NCBI GenBank assembly: GCA_933228675.1
Contig: OW121743.1
Coordinates: forward strand, 12,092,464 to 12,156,463
Direction of reading: 5' to 3'
Source: Stomorhina lunata
Taxonomy: Eukaryota > Arthropoda > Insecta > Diptera > Rhiniidae
DNA: 64,000 nucleotides
Shown here: piece by piece, positions 31,619 to 40,716 of the stretch
How the letters are laid out: every line of letters starts with the position of its first letter
How positions within the stretch are numbered: the first letter of the stretch is position 1
The notes under the pieces: generated by a model
Seen by the model: only the letters and a program-made list of their open reading frames with translations
Database searches by the model: none
What the model was told of the DNA's origin: nothing
Program-made: the position numbers and the translations under genes

Positions 31619-32201
31619 ATGGCTTTGACACAAAGATTACTTAAGGAAATACTAGGCAAAACAGTCAAGGTAAAATTTAACTTGTTTCTTTTAGAAAAAT
31701 CATTAAAATTTACCATCATTTCAGCTGCCAGTTACAGCACGTTTCTCTAGTTACTTGTCTTCCGACAAAGTGCGTTCCTTGGACGAATATCCCGAGGTAG
31801 AAGTTATGAAAAATCCACCAGAATGGAAGTATGTTGAACGTTTGCTGCCCAAAAAGGTAGTGCCTAAGATTGAACCAAAAGCAGAATATCACTCCGGCTG
31901 GAAACCACCATCTGTGGGCTTACACAATGTGGATAAATTGGAATACCATGTAGCTCGCTCCCGGAATCACATGATACCTGTTTACTTGGAGACAACATTC
32001 CGCGGACAGCGTCGCGTAACTGTGGTCAAACATGTGCAAGGTAATATTTGGCAATTGGAGAAGGAATTGCGCCAGCTGGTGGAAAAGGCCCGCAATGGCA
32101 AACTATGTGCTACACGAGTAAATGAAATGAGTGGTCAGGTTCGTGTACACGGTGATTATGTAGACCTTGTGAGAGAGCATTTGAAAGCCAAGGGCTATTA
32201 A
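31619..32201 (+). CDS. mRpL49: Mitochondrial ribosomal protein L49 (two exons)
   Basis: Exon 1 is 31,619-31,669 and exon 2 is 31,725-32,201, joined over a 55-bp intron with GTAAAA donor and TTTCAG acceptor, phase 0. The product is 175 residues. Residues 1 to ~30 ([20 protein letters not shown]...) are basic and hydroxylated with no acid before E10, a mitochondrial targeting presequence. Residues 47-175 match the mL49/IMG2 family: [60 protein letters not shown] and [14 protein letters not shown]. It is a component of the mitochondrial large ribosomal subunit. The start is the ATG in exon 1; the open frame of exon 2 alone lacks an ATG at its head. ATTAAA just past the stop may be the polyadenylation signal. 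A MITE begins 25 bp after the stop codon. Confidence 0.95.
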
Positions 32202-32226
32202 TTAAATAATTGTTTAATTTGTTATA

Positions 32227-32941
32227 CAGGCAACTCCCGGTATAACGAACGATATAATGTCAGGCTCATTCGTAATATAGAAATATTCGTTATATCGCAA
32301 AGTTTTTATACTCTACACCACCATAGATATATTGGTCTGACACCACCTACTAATCTACTCATAATCAATAACTGAGTCGATTTAACGATGTCAGTTCGTT
32401 CGACTGCTGTTCAGGCTTGTCATCCATGTAATCTTCTTATTAAAGTCCCATTTTCAAGGATAATTTCATGAAAGTTAGTACAGACATCTTTTTTATAGTT
32501 AGACTAACAATACTGAAATCGGTTCTTTATTTCAGGAACCTTTCATAGGTCTGGCTTCTCGAAATTTAGATTTTGCCCTCAAATTTTATTATATTTATAC
32601 AAAATTAAGAGGAAATATTTCTTTAAGATTTAAAAATCACTGTACAAAATTTTCGTTGGAATCGGTCAAAATCTTACGAAAACGACAATTTGATTCTTTT
32701 TTTTTGCACAGTTTACATATTTTTTACTTGCTTTTTTACTGTCTTTTTAGTGGGTTTTCAAATACACATTAATAAAATGTTTAAATTCATGGAAATTTTA
32801 CATAACTTTTTTTATTATTCGTTATATCGCGTATTAAATTTGCTTAATATTCGCTATATAAGGTATTCAATGGAAAAAATAATAGCGTTCGTTATATCCA
32901 ATTTTCGTTAAATCGGGATTCGTTATACCCGGCTTTGCCTG
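32227..32941. mobile_element. 715-bp TA-flanked MITE just downstream of mRpL49
   Basis: The left end CAGGCAACTCCCGGTATAAC and the right end GTTATACCCGGCTTTGCCTG are inverted with two or three mismatches, with TA on both sides. Inner ends repeat GTTATATCG words. A diverged piece of repeat E2 (ACGATGTCAGTTCGTTCGAC) occupies ~32,308-32,700. The terminal CAGG and TA target suggest a Tc1/pogo relative. It may lie in the mRpL49 3' UTR or just beyond it. Confidence 0.75.
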
Positions 32942-33133
32942 TATTTAAATTTTTGAATGCGTGTGTTTTTTTTTATTTTAATCATAGTTTCACACTTAAA
33001 AAGAATTTAACTTAAAAACTAAACAAAAAAAAAATTAAGATGACTCCAGGTTAGTCTTTCCTCTATGTTATACGTTAGCAATTTTAAATTAAAAGGAAGG
33101 TAGTTTTTTTTTTGTGTGATGTGTTATTTATGG

Positions 33134-35670
33134 TCATGTGGCTGTTGTACCCACTGAACCCACCACTGTAGAACGTTTTAGTGCCTTACGTATAGTCGTC
33201 CAGTCTTCTAAAATATCTTCCTCGTGAAGCATGTACACAATAAAGGGACCATTGACGGTAACCGCTTTCTTACGGGCCGGCCCTCTAACTTTACTGTGAC
33301 GTTTATCATTGCCCCAGTCATCCCAGGATATATCCACGTTATGGCGATCTTCCTCCAGCCGTCTGATCTTTTCCATTAGATCGTCGTAAAGTTGATCTAA
33401 CGCCAATTGTTTTTCGCTCTGCAAAATAAGAAAAAGTTGATTTATTAAAAAATTCATCATCATCAAAATCATGAAAGTTCAATTATAGACGACCGGGCTT
33501 AGGGCCATATGATATTTGAAGACAAATTACAAAGGTCAACAAGATTTCTACACCATTTTCAATTGAAATTGACCAATTGAAAATTTCTCAATTTCAATTT
33601 AAGAATTAAACCTCATTTTCAATTGGACTTTTCTCAATTTCAATTGAAATTTTTTCAATTTAAAAATTCTCGATTTCAATTGAAAATTTCAATGTAACAT
33701 CGATGGCAATGAAATAACCGATGATATAGCAAGACCTAAACCTGATTTGTAGAAAACTCAATTTTAATAGTCCAATTATTCTTAAAGATCAAGCCGATTT
33801 TGTAGCTTTATGATCCGAAGGGATGTAGTGGATGTTGGATACCAAACAATGGTTCTGATTGGTCTTCACTTGGTAAGGCCTGACTTATCTTGGTTATTTT
33901 TCATCCAAACTGTAGGCGCTGACCTCCTCGTGGTATCACTCGGGGAACTACGTTAACACTCCCATAAGAACTATAAACATGAAGAACTATAAACATGTCG
34001 GGTTGGTAACCCACTCCTGGAAAAAACATTTACTATGAAAAACCAAAAATTAGAATAAAAACAGCACCCTTATGTTAGAAGAGGATATAAGAAACTTCGA
34101 TGGATAGACCAAGTAGAGGAAAATCATTAATAGCTTGGCATCCGAAATTGGAGAATATGCGCACAAGATCGAAGCGCATGGAATTCTAAAATGTGCTCGG
34201 GCTTTTACCTTAACAGGTTATAAATACAGGCCATTTAAGTAAGTAAGTATTTAAGAAGAAGAATACCTTACGACTGCTTAATAAAGACTTTGGAAATTTT
34301 AACAATTTTAAAAATTATAACCTCTTAAATAGTTATGTTGAGGCCCTACGCTCCAGAGGGAGTCAAGGATAATAGAAATATTTGCTACAATATTTCAATT
34401 TCATATGAAAGATATTTTCAGAACAGACCTGTTAAATACTTTTCTTCTTTTATGCGGAATAAACACAAATCATTAGTAATTATTATTGGCAGAGATATAA
34501 TACTGCTGTGCTATTGGCAATGGCTCCAGCACTACTTGCCTATTTTGCCCTAGCCAATAATATCTACTATTAACATTTAACATAAAAAGTTCCTACGAAA
34601 TCTACTAGTAGACTTTTTTACTATTGACTTTGTACTGACTTTGTTATTCTTTCGTTTCAAATAAAGATTTTGGAATCAAATTGCGGCATATTGAGATACA
34701 TATAGGTTGAGACACTCGTTGACAATGTCGCCAGAAATATACTAGAATAGGCGTCTCTACATTTTTCTAGTCCAGTACTGAAGAAAAATTGGGGACTTCG
34801 TAACAGAGACACATGGCTCTAGTTTCACTATAGGGAATGTACTTATTGGTGAACCGCCATGTTAACCCAGGTCAGTCGTCTCCACCTAGCATAACAGAGG
34901 TCCCAATTTCAATCCCCGGCCAGACCCGCTTGAAAAAATAAACTTTCAAAAAACAAGCGGTTCAGCTCATAACTCAGCTAGCCACTGGTTATTGAGTATT
35001 AGGCTATGTAAAACTTCTCTAACTAATGCTTTGGCCATTCGGAGCCGTAGTTAAAACGTAGAACCCATTCAATGAGTCTACAAATAGAATCGGATGCAGC
35101 TCATTGTCTGAGAGAAGTAACCCTTGTTCCAATTGGAATATCGTGGGAATTATGTATGTAATGTAATTATTGTTATACTTACTTCAAAATTTTGTAGGGC
35201 AGCTTGTTCTTCACTTAAAAATTTATGTTCTATATTTTCTATTCTATAACGTCTTAGAATTTCCGCCACTTCTATGCGATTCTTATAGACTTTATCCAAC
35301 TCTTTCAAGGGCTGTAAATACTCTTCCGAACGTCCATTACGCACTTCGGCCGATTGACGCTCTATTTGATTAATACGTTCCGTATAGTACTGCTCGCGCA
35401 GCTGACTAAATTGTTTTTCCAAATGATCTAATAAAAAGAAAACATCAACGAATGCCATTTGAGACAAAAGACAGACTCACCTAAAATTTCTAAACATTCT
35501 GTCCGTCGCCTCTCAATTTCATTGGCATCCATTTCCGAGGAATCATCTGATTCAATTTCATTGGCCTCCTCATCGCTGGACTCATGACCCTGACTAGAGT
35601 TGGAATGCTCAGATTCGGCACCAGATACGTCACCTTCTGCATCAGATTCACCACCATTTTTGACGGGCAT
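33134..35670 (-). CDS. Brms1: BRMS1/Sds3-family co-repressor subunit (three exons)
   Basis: Exons on the minus strand: 35,670-35,481, 35,427-35,183 and 33,418-33,134; donors G|GTGAGT and GAA|GTAAGT, acceptors TTAG and TGCAG. The joined frame gives 239 residues, close to the ~246 of human BRMS1. Residues 1-55 are acidic and serine-rich (DAEGDVSGAESEHSNSSQGH). ERRRTECLEIL leads into a long coiled coil (EKQFSQLREQYYTERINQIE), and residues 146-180 carry LMEKIRRLEEDRHNVDISWD, a family signature. The C-terminus has VNGPFIVYMLHEEDILEDWT then TIRKAL. Family members sit in the Sin3-HDAC complex in the nucleus and repress transcription. Intron 2 (1.76 kb) has been enlarged by LINE and SINE insertions; intron 1 is 53 bp. 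The exon order and phases fit perfectly, so the gene appears intact. Confidence 0.94.
33540..33700. repeat. CAATTTCAATTGAAAT low-complexity repeat in Brms1 intron 2
   Basis: Words such as TTTTCAATTGAAATTGACCA and CTCAATTTCAATTGAAATTT recur six or more times in 160 bp. The core TTTCAATTGAAA is itself a palindrome, so the tract can form small hairpins. Confidence 0.6.
33905..34255 (+). mobile_element. Family D LINE 3' end in Brms1 intron 2
   Basis: It includes CTCCTCGTGGTATCACTCGG, CATTTACTATGAAAAACC and TTCGATGGATAGACCAAGTA, ending at the AAGTAAGTAAGT tail near 34,240. The same two-part order (first part, then RWKDQVEE region) is seen at 37,720-38,035. Confidence 0.6.
34851..35156 (+). mobile_element. 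SINE in Brms1 intron 2
   Basis: It has the head GTGAACCGCCATGTTAACCC, a slightly mutated A box, the B-box region CAATTTCAATCCCCGGCCAG and the body through to GTGGGAATTATGTATGTAAT. Orientation is opposite to the gene. Its tail ends about 27 bp from the exon 2 donor, so the insertion came close to the splice site. Confidence 0.8.
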
Positions 35671-35699
35671 TGCTACAGATTTCTTTTCGTTTTTGTCGG

Positions 35700-36381
35700 C
35701 TCAAAGAAAAGTGTTATGTTTGTTTTTTATAAATTTTAGTTAAATAAATTTTGAAACTAGTTTTATTTTAATATTATTTCAGTTTTTCTTAACAAACAAA
35801 AAATTATTTCTGTCCCTTTGCTTTCTTTTTTGTAAATGTCAAAATATGATAATTGAGTATGTTTTAATAGAAATAGTAACAACATGGAAAGAAATACTAA
35901 AAACAGGGTGTGTCACATATGAATGATTTTTATTTAATATAAATATGAGATATAGATGGCGCCTAAAATTAAAAAATAAATCGCAACGATATTTAATAAT
36001 CGTAGTACGTCTAATGAAGATACATTTTTAATATTTGTTTTAAGGAAAGGGACAATACATACGAGAAATTACCAACATTTGGCTGTGATAAATCTTTAAC
36101 ACCATCGAATTGTCTTAAATTTAGAAACATATCTCACATATCCCAAGGCAGAGGCTAATTCAAAATATGGACTAAATGCAAAAAAAAATGTCTAAGGCTA
36201 GTTGGTCTTTTAAACATAAACTTAATTGTCGTATCTATTAAAGTTCAATACTCATAAGCAATTTAGTCACTTTTAGACTTACTATAAAATTAAAAATCAC
36301 AAACTATTTGCGCTACAACAAACGAAAAATAATCGTTTCAATTTATTTCATATTATTATTCAAAATTCACATAACAGCTTT
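35700..36381. other. Gap between Brms1 and peptide gene 4
   Basis: No gene. Contains a diverged piece of the repeat seen at 9850-9950 (about 36,116-36,215), and near 36,338 the family 3' block CGTTTCAATTTATTTCATAT, with AATAAA on the minus strand past gene 4. Confidence 0.5.
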
Positions 36382-36579
36382 TTATCCTATTTGATTAAGC
36401 GAATTCCTGTCTCCTTTTACTGAAGTCAAACTGGCTAACGCTGCATCCAAGGCTGATTGTGATAAAGCAATTCCTGATTTTACATCACTTACTCCGGTAT
36501 CCAATTTTTCGTTGGTCTTCTGCAAAGAAGAACAAACTGAAATCAGAGCGCAAAATATTAAGGCAATTTTAAGATTCAT
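36382..36579 (-). CDS. Small secreted peptide, family member 4
   Basis: 65 residues, one exon. The signal peptide is MNLKIALIFCALISVCSS. The mature part contains QKTNEKLDTGVSDVKSGIAL, then SQSALDAALASLTSVKG and NSLNQIG. It is head-to-head with member 5, 680 bp apart, the intervening DNA being an inverted duplication, so both promoters face away from a shared centre. The mature core is closest to member 5 (GVSDV, SQSALD). Unknown function. Confidence 0.82.
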   Translation of the reverse strand: MNLKIALIFCALISVCSSLQKTNEKLDTGVSDVKSGIALSQSALDAALASLTSVKGDRNSLNQIG

Positions 36580-36629
36580 TTTGAAATAGATTTCAGTACA
36601 AAACTAAATTCACTTTTGTTTTGCAAATG

Positions 36630-36637
36630 CTTTTATA
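36630..36637 (-). promoter_or_regulatory. TATA box of peptide gene 4
   Basis: TATAAAAG on the minus strand, 58 nt before the ATG. The upstream block reads GGGGATAATTAGATCTAGAA. Confidence 0.65.
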
Positions 36638-36654
36638 GAGTAAAAGAAGCGTAG

Positions 36655-37187
36655 CTGGGGATAATTAGATCTAGAATTTTATTAAAAATATTTCAAATAT
36701 TATATTTAATGGTTTTTTAAATTTTATGGAATATATTCCGTTAATTTTGATTCAGTTCCGGTAGTTTTTGGCAGCTGAACAATGCATAAAAACTCGTTTG
36801 GAACCAATTGAATATGAAGGAATGCAAAAATTCAATCTATGGGTGCCTCACAATTCCGAATTTCTACCATCGCTTCAAAAATATATCGATTTTGATGCTA
36901 TAGCTTTTCAGAAATAGAAATTCGGTCCTTGAGATTTTTCTATATTAACTCTTGAGGCATCCATATATCGATTTTTTTGCATTCGCATAATATCAATTGG
37001 TTCCAAACGATTTTTTGTGCTTTGTTCAGCTGCTAAAAATTATGCCCTTCCGAAGCGTGACAAATTTTTTCAATCAAAACCACCGGAACGGAATAAAAAT
37101 TAACGGAATATATTAAATAATACCATTAAATTTAATATATAAAATATTTTGAATAAAAATCTAGATCTAATTATCCTCAGTTACGCT
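36655..37187. repeat. Inverted duplicon between peptide genes 4 and 5
   Basis: From the left: GGATAATTAGATCTAGAATT, CCGTTAATTTTGATTCAGTT, GCAGCTGAACAATGCATAAA. From the right, reading backward: the same blocks as AATTAACGGAAT, TTCAGCTGCTAAAAATTATG and TCTAGATCTAATTATCCTCA. The centre (about 36,840-36,960) holds AGAAATTCGGTCCTTGAGAT. The two arms are diverged, so cruciform formation is possible but imperfect. Confidence 0.75.
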
Positions 37188-37201
37188 TATTTTTTTTTTA
37201 C

Positions 37202-37209
37202 TATAAAAG
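37202..37209 (+). promoter_or_regulatory. TATA box of peptide gene 5
   Basis: TATAAAAG, 58 nt before the ATG at 37,260, preceded by TAATTATCCTCAGTTACGC. Confidence 0.65.
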
Positions 37210-37259
37210 CAATTCCATCACAAAAATGACTTCAGTTCTTCGCCAAAATCTATTTCAAA

Positions 37260-37454
37260 ATGAATCTTAAAATTGCCTTAATATTTTGCGCTCTGATTTC
37301 TCTGGGTTCTTCTTTGGAGGACCGCGAAAAAGTGGATGCAGGAGTAAGTGATGTAAGATCAGGAATTGGCTTATCTCAATCAGCTTTGGATGATGCATCA
37401 GCCAGTTTGACTTCAGTCAAAGGAGACGCGAATTCGGTTAATTCATTAGGATAA
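37260..37454 (+). CDS. Small secreted peptide, family member 5
   Basis: 64 residues, one exon, the only copy on the plus strand. The signal peptide is MNLKIALIFCALISLGSS, where the usual Cys16 is Gly. The mature part contains LEDREKVDAGVSDVRSGIGL, then SQSALDDASASLTSVKG and ends NSVNSLG. Its 3' flank has GAAATAAATTGAAACAATTT with AATAAA about 30 nt after the stop. It shows the family's leader, TATA spacing and 3' block in full, so it is probably expressed. Confidence 0.82.
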   Translation: MNLKIALIFCALISLGSSLEDREKVDAGVSDVRSGIGLSQSALDDASASLTSVKGDANSVNSLG

Positions 37455-37659
37455 AAAGCTGTTATGTAAATATTAAATAGTATGAAATAAATTGAAACAA
37501 TTTTTCATTTGTTGTATCACAAATAGTTTGATCTTGTTTTTTTGGGAACTTCCTTGTCAGCTGGCATTTAAGAATTCGGTTGTATCGTATTGTTCCAAGG
37601 CAATTAAGTAAAATAATTGTCTTGTTCAACAGCCAAAATTATATTCAACTTGAACTATT

Positions 37660-38040
37660 TTTTATGTGTTATAATACCCAAAGTCCTTCATCTATTCTTC
37701 ATCTCAATTGTGGACACTTACCTCCTCGTAGTATCACCCGGGAAACTACGCTAACACCCGTTAATGTAGTAAGCTAACATGTGCCGCGAGTTCTCCCATA
37801 AGAACTATAAAAATATGGTTCAGGACGTCGGGCTAGTAGCCCATTCCTGGAAAAAACAATTACTATAAAAAAGATAAAAATAGAATAAAAACGGCAGAGG
37901 ACGTCCGTATCTGCGATGGAAAGATCAAGAAATTGGAGAATATGCACACAAGATCGAAGCGCAAGGAGTTCAAAAATATGCTCGGCCTTTGACCTTAATA
38001 GGTTGTTAATATAGGCCCTTTTAGTATGTAAGTCATCCCC
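37660..38040. mobile_element. Family D LINE 3' remnant
   Basis: CCTCCTCGTAGTATCACCCG and GGTTCAGGACGTCGGGCTAG are followed by GTCCGTATCTGCGATGGAAA and CTCGGCCTTTGACCTTAATA, the same order as at 33,905-34,255. Non-coding in its present state. Confidence 0.55.
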
Positions 38041-38164
38041 AAAGTACAAAAACACCAGAAATTTTAAATTTTCTTTTAAAATTTGGAATTTTGAAGAGGC
38101 CGTCCTTACTTGGTTTAACATATTTTGAAAACGACTAATCTAATTTTATTGAGAAGTACATCAA

Positions 38165-38362
38165 TGGTGAACCGCCGTGGTATTGCAGGTTAGTCATCCG
38201 CCTAGCATACCAGAGGTCCCAAGTTCGATCCCCGGCCAGACCTACTTGAAAAAATAAATTTTCAAAATAGCAAGCCACTGGTTGTTGAGTATTAGTCTTT
38301 GTAAAACTTCTCTAACTAATGCCGGAGTTAAAACGTAGGTCCCTTTCAATGAGTCTAAAAAC
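38165..38362 (+). mobile_element. SINE, 3'-truncated
   Basis: An intact head GTGAACCGCCGTGGTATTGC with B box CAAGTTCGATCCCCGGCC, then the body to CCCTTTCAATGAGTCTAAAA. The tail half is missing and an E1-like fragment follows (TCCACATTTGACCATAGCTC). Confidence 0.8.
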
Positions 38363-38536
38363 TATTGGCCAGTATATCAAATTTTATGGGAATCGGTCCA
38401 CATTTGACCATAGCTCCCATATAAATGTACCCTCAGAAACCAGTTTAATGATCCTTCTTAATACTTTTCAACTATTTAGAAGGAATCAATGAAAATGGGT
38501 CTAGTTGAATCAAAAACAAAACTTTGATGGTTTCTA

Positions 38537-39183
38537 AAGGGTGTCCCAACTAGAACGCAATTTTTAAATTTTAAATAAAACACAGATATTTAAAAAAAAA
38601 TTCGTGAAACTTTATTATATCGTAAAGTAGACAAAATGAGGTTATGTATGGAACAAGATATCGTGCAGATGGCCGCTGCGGCTTTGCGGGCACACACGCA
38701 ATCTTTTAATGAAATTTTCAGTGTCCTTTTTGCATAAATCATCTTCAGTGACGAGTCCAATTTCCATCTTGATGGCTTCGTCAATAGGCAGAATTGTCGC
38801 ATTTGGGGTGAGGAAAATCCTCGAGTGATGCGCGAGAAGCAAATGCATCCTCAACGTGCAAACAGTCAATGGTTTCTTTGGGGTTTTTTGAAGTCGATGT
38901 TTTACGCGTATAAGCCGACGATGACTCAAGCCTTAAAAGAGCAAATTGGACGTTGCATTAATGAAATACCGCAGCATTTATCCAAAAAAAGGTCATTGAA
39001 AATTTCATTAAAAGATCGCTTGGGCGCCAGCAAAGCCGCGGCTGCCACCTGCACGATATCTTGTTCAATACATAACCTCATTCTGTATACTTTACGATAT
39101 AATAAAGTTTCACGATTTTTTTTTTTTGAAATATCTGTGTTTTATTTAAAAATTAAAAATTGCGTTCTAGTTGGGACACCCTT
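38537..39183. mobile_element. Rearranged mariner-like element (family F) with two 3' ends
   Basis: TA-flanked. Both termini are the 3' end of the same element: the left part (38,537-38,735, reversed) and the right part (38,930-39,183) share AAACACAGATATTT, TATCGTAAAGTA and ATATCGTGCAGATGGC as inverted arms of about 200 bp. The middle reads forward transposase: SDESNFHLDGFVNRQNCRIW then EKQMHPQRANSQWFLWGFLK, the second part jumping across a deletion. The 5' end is absent. Confidence 0.8.
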
Positions 39184-39429
39184 TACAAACAGACAGTCCA
39201 ATAGAATTCGACCACATGTGATCGTTGAGAACTATAACTTTGAGGTTTGCCTTGGTACCGCCGTCAACAGAAATAACGACATAAGTTTCGAAATCAAACT
39301 TAGAATAATATTTATTTGCTAAGTTGGCAATGTCAACCGATACTATTTTTCGGCCTAAGCGGGGCAGCTTAGGAATAAAATCCTCTTTATAAGAACTAAA
39401 ATTACACTCTAAATGGTACTGAATCATGT

Positions 39430-39640
39430 CATGGAATAGCAGATAAAGCTATTCTTGGAATTTTTGAGTGGAAGATTCTACGAAAAATGTATGGACCAAT
39501 CAGGATCAACAATGAATATCGACACCGATTTAATCATCTGCTGTATCAGTTATATGCTGACATTGACATAGTAAAATGCATTAGACAACAGCGGTTGAGT
39601 TGGCTAGCAGGGATGGCAAACATGGTACAATTGTACTTTT
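39430..39640 (+). mobile_element. Family D LINE fragment
   Basis: The frame reads DKAILGIFEWKILRKMYGPI, RINNEYRHRFNHLLYQLYAD and IDIVKCIRQQRLSWLAGM, the polyprotein C-terminal region. It is cut on the right by the complete E2 repeat. Confidence 0.7.
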
Positions 39641-40716
39641 TATACCCTTCACCACTATAGGTGGAAAGGGTATTATAAGTTTGTGCTAATGTAGGTAACG
39701 CATAGAAATATTTGTCTTAAACCTATCTTTTAGTATACCAATAGGCTTAGAATCACTTTCTTAGTCGATTTAGACATGTCAGTCCGTCCGTCCGTCTGGC
39801 TTGCTGGACCCCATGTAAACCGTGTAATCAAAGTACAGGTCGCAATTCTAAAGATAATTTGATGAAATTTGGCACAGATAATTTGATAGTAGGAACATGA
39901 CTATTGAAATTCGTCAAAATCGCTCCATTATTTATGGTACCTCCCATAGGTCCCACTTCCCGGAATTGATATTTTGGCCACAAATATGAAAATTTTTTAA
40001 TGAAATTTAAAACAAATAGTGCTTATGTAAACCAAAATCACTGTACCAATTTTCGTTGCACATTTAGCCATGTCCATCCGTCCGTCTGGCTGGACCCTCA
40101 TGTAAACCGTGTAATCAAAGTACAGATCGCAATTCTAAAGATAATTTGATGAAATTTGGCACAGATAATTTGATAATAGGACCATGACTTCTGAAGTTCA
40201 TCAAAATAGGTCTATTATTTATGGTACCTCCCATAGGTCCCACTTCCCGGAATTGATATTTTGGCCACAAATATGAAAATTTTTTAATGAAATTTAAAAC
40301 AAATAGTGCTTATGTAAACCAAAATCACTGTATCAATTTTCGTTGCACATCGGTCCACATTTGACCATACGTGGTTCCCATACAAACTCTCTGTCAAAAC
40401 GCACTAAATGAGACAAAAATCACTAAAACGCTCATAAATCTGAAGATAATGAAAATTTTGAGTTTTTTTTTTTGCATGTATAATTTCTGTATTCAATTTG
40501 TCAAATTTCAAGATAATCGGTCCACATTTGACCCTAGCTCTCATATAAGTCCAAATGACGAAAACAGCTTAAATATATAAGTTTTGAGAAAATGTTTTTA
40601 TGATGGCAAAATTTAGCAAATATTTGTCTTTATATAGGAAAAATAACACCTTTGACCTAAGTGGTGAAGGGTATCGTATGGTCGGGCTTGACAGACTATA
40701 GCACTTTCTTACTTGC
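39641..40716 (+). repeat. Dispersed repeat E2, complete copy (~1.08 kb)
   Basis: It starts TATACCCTTCACCACTATAG, where the first ~30 bp fold on themselves (ACCCTTCACC against GGTGGAAAGGGT), and ends GTGAAGGGTATCGTATGGTC then GGGCTTGACAGACTATAGCA and CTTTCTTACTTG. Internally, 39,775-40,060 and 40,065-40,360 are a direct duplication (GTCCGTCTGGCT ... CACTTCCCGGAATTGATATT twice). No coding frame. Other copies lack this duplication. Confidence 0.75.

Noticed and set aside
33540..33700. Palindromic TTTCAATTGAAA cluster as a binding-site array
   Set aside because: Simple-sequence expansion in an intron explains it; spacing is irregular and no conservation can be judged.
38825..39322. 165-codon open frame, the longest in the window
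   Set aside because: It joins two non-adjacent transposase pieces across a deletion, then runs through the terminal repeat into flanking DNA; not a gene.
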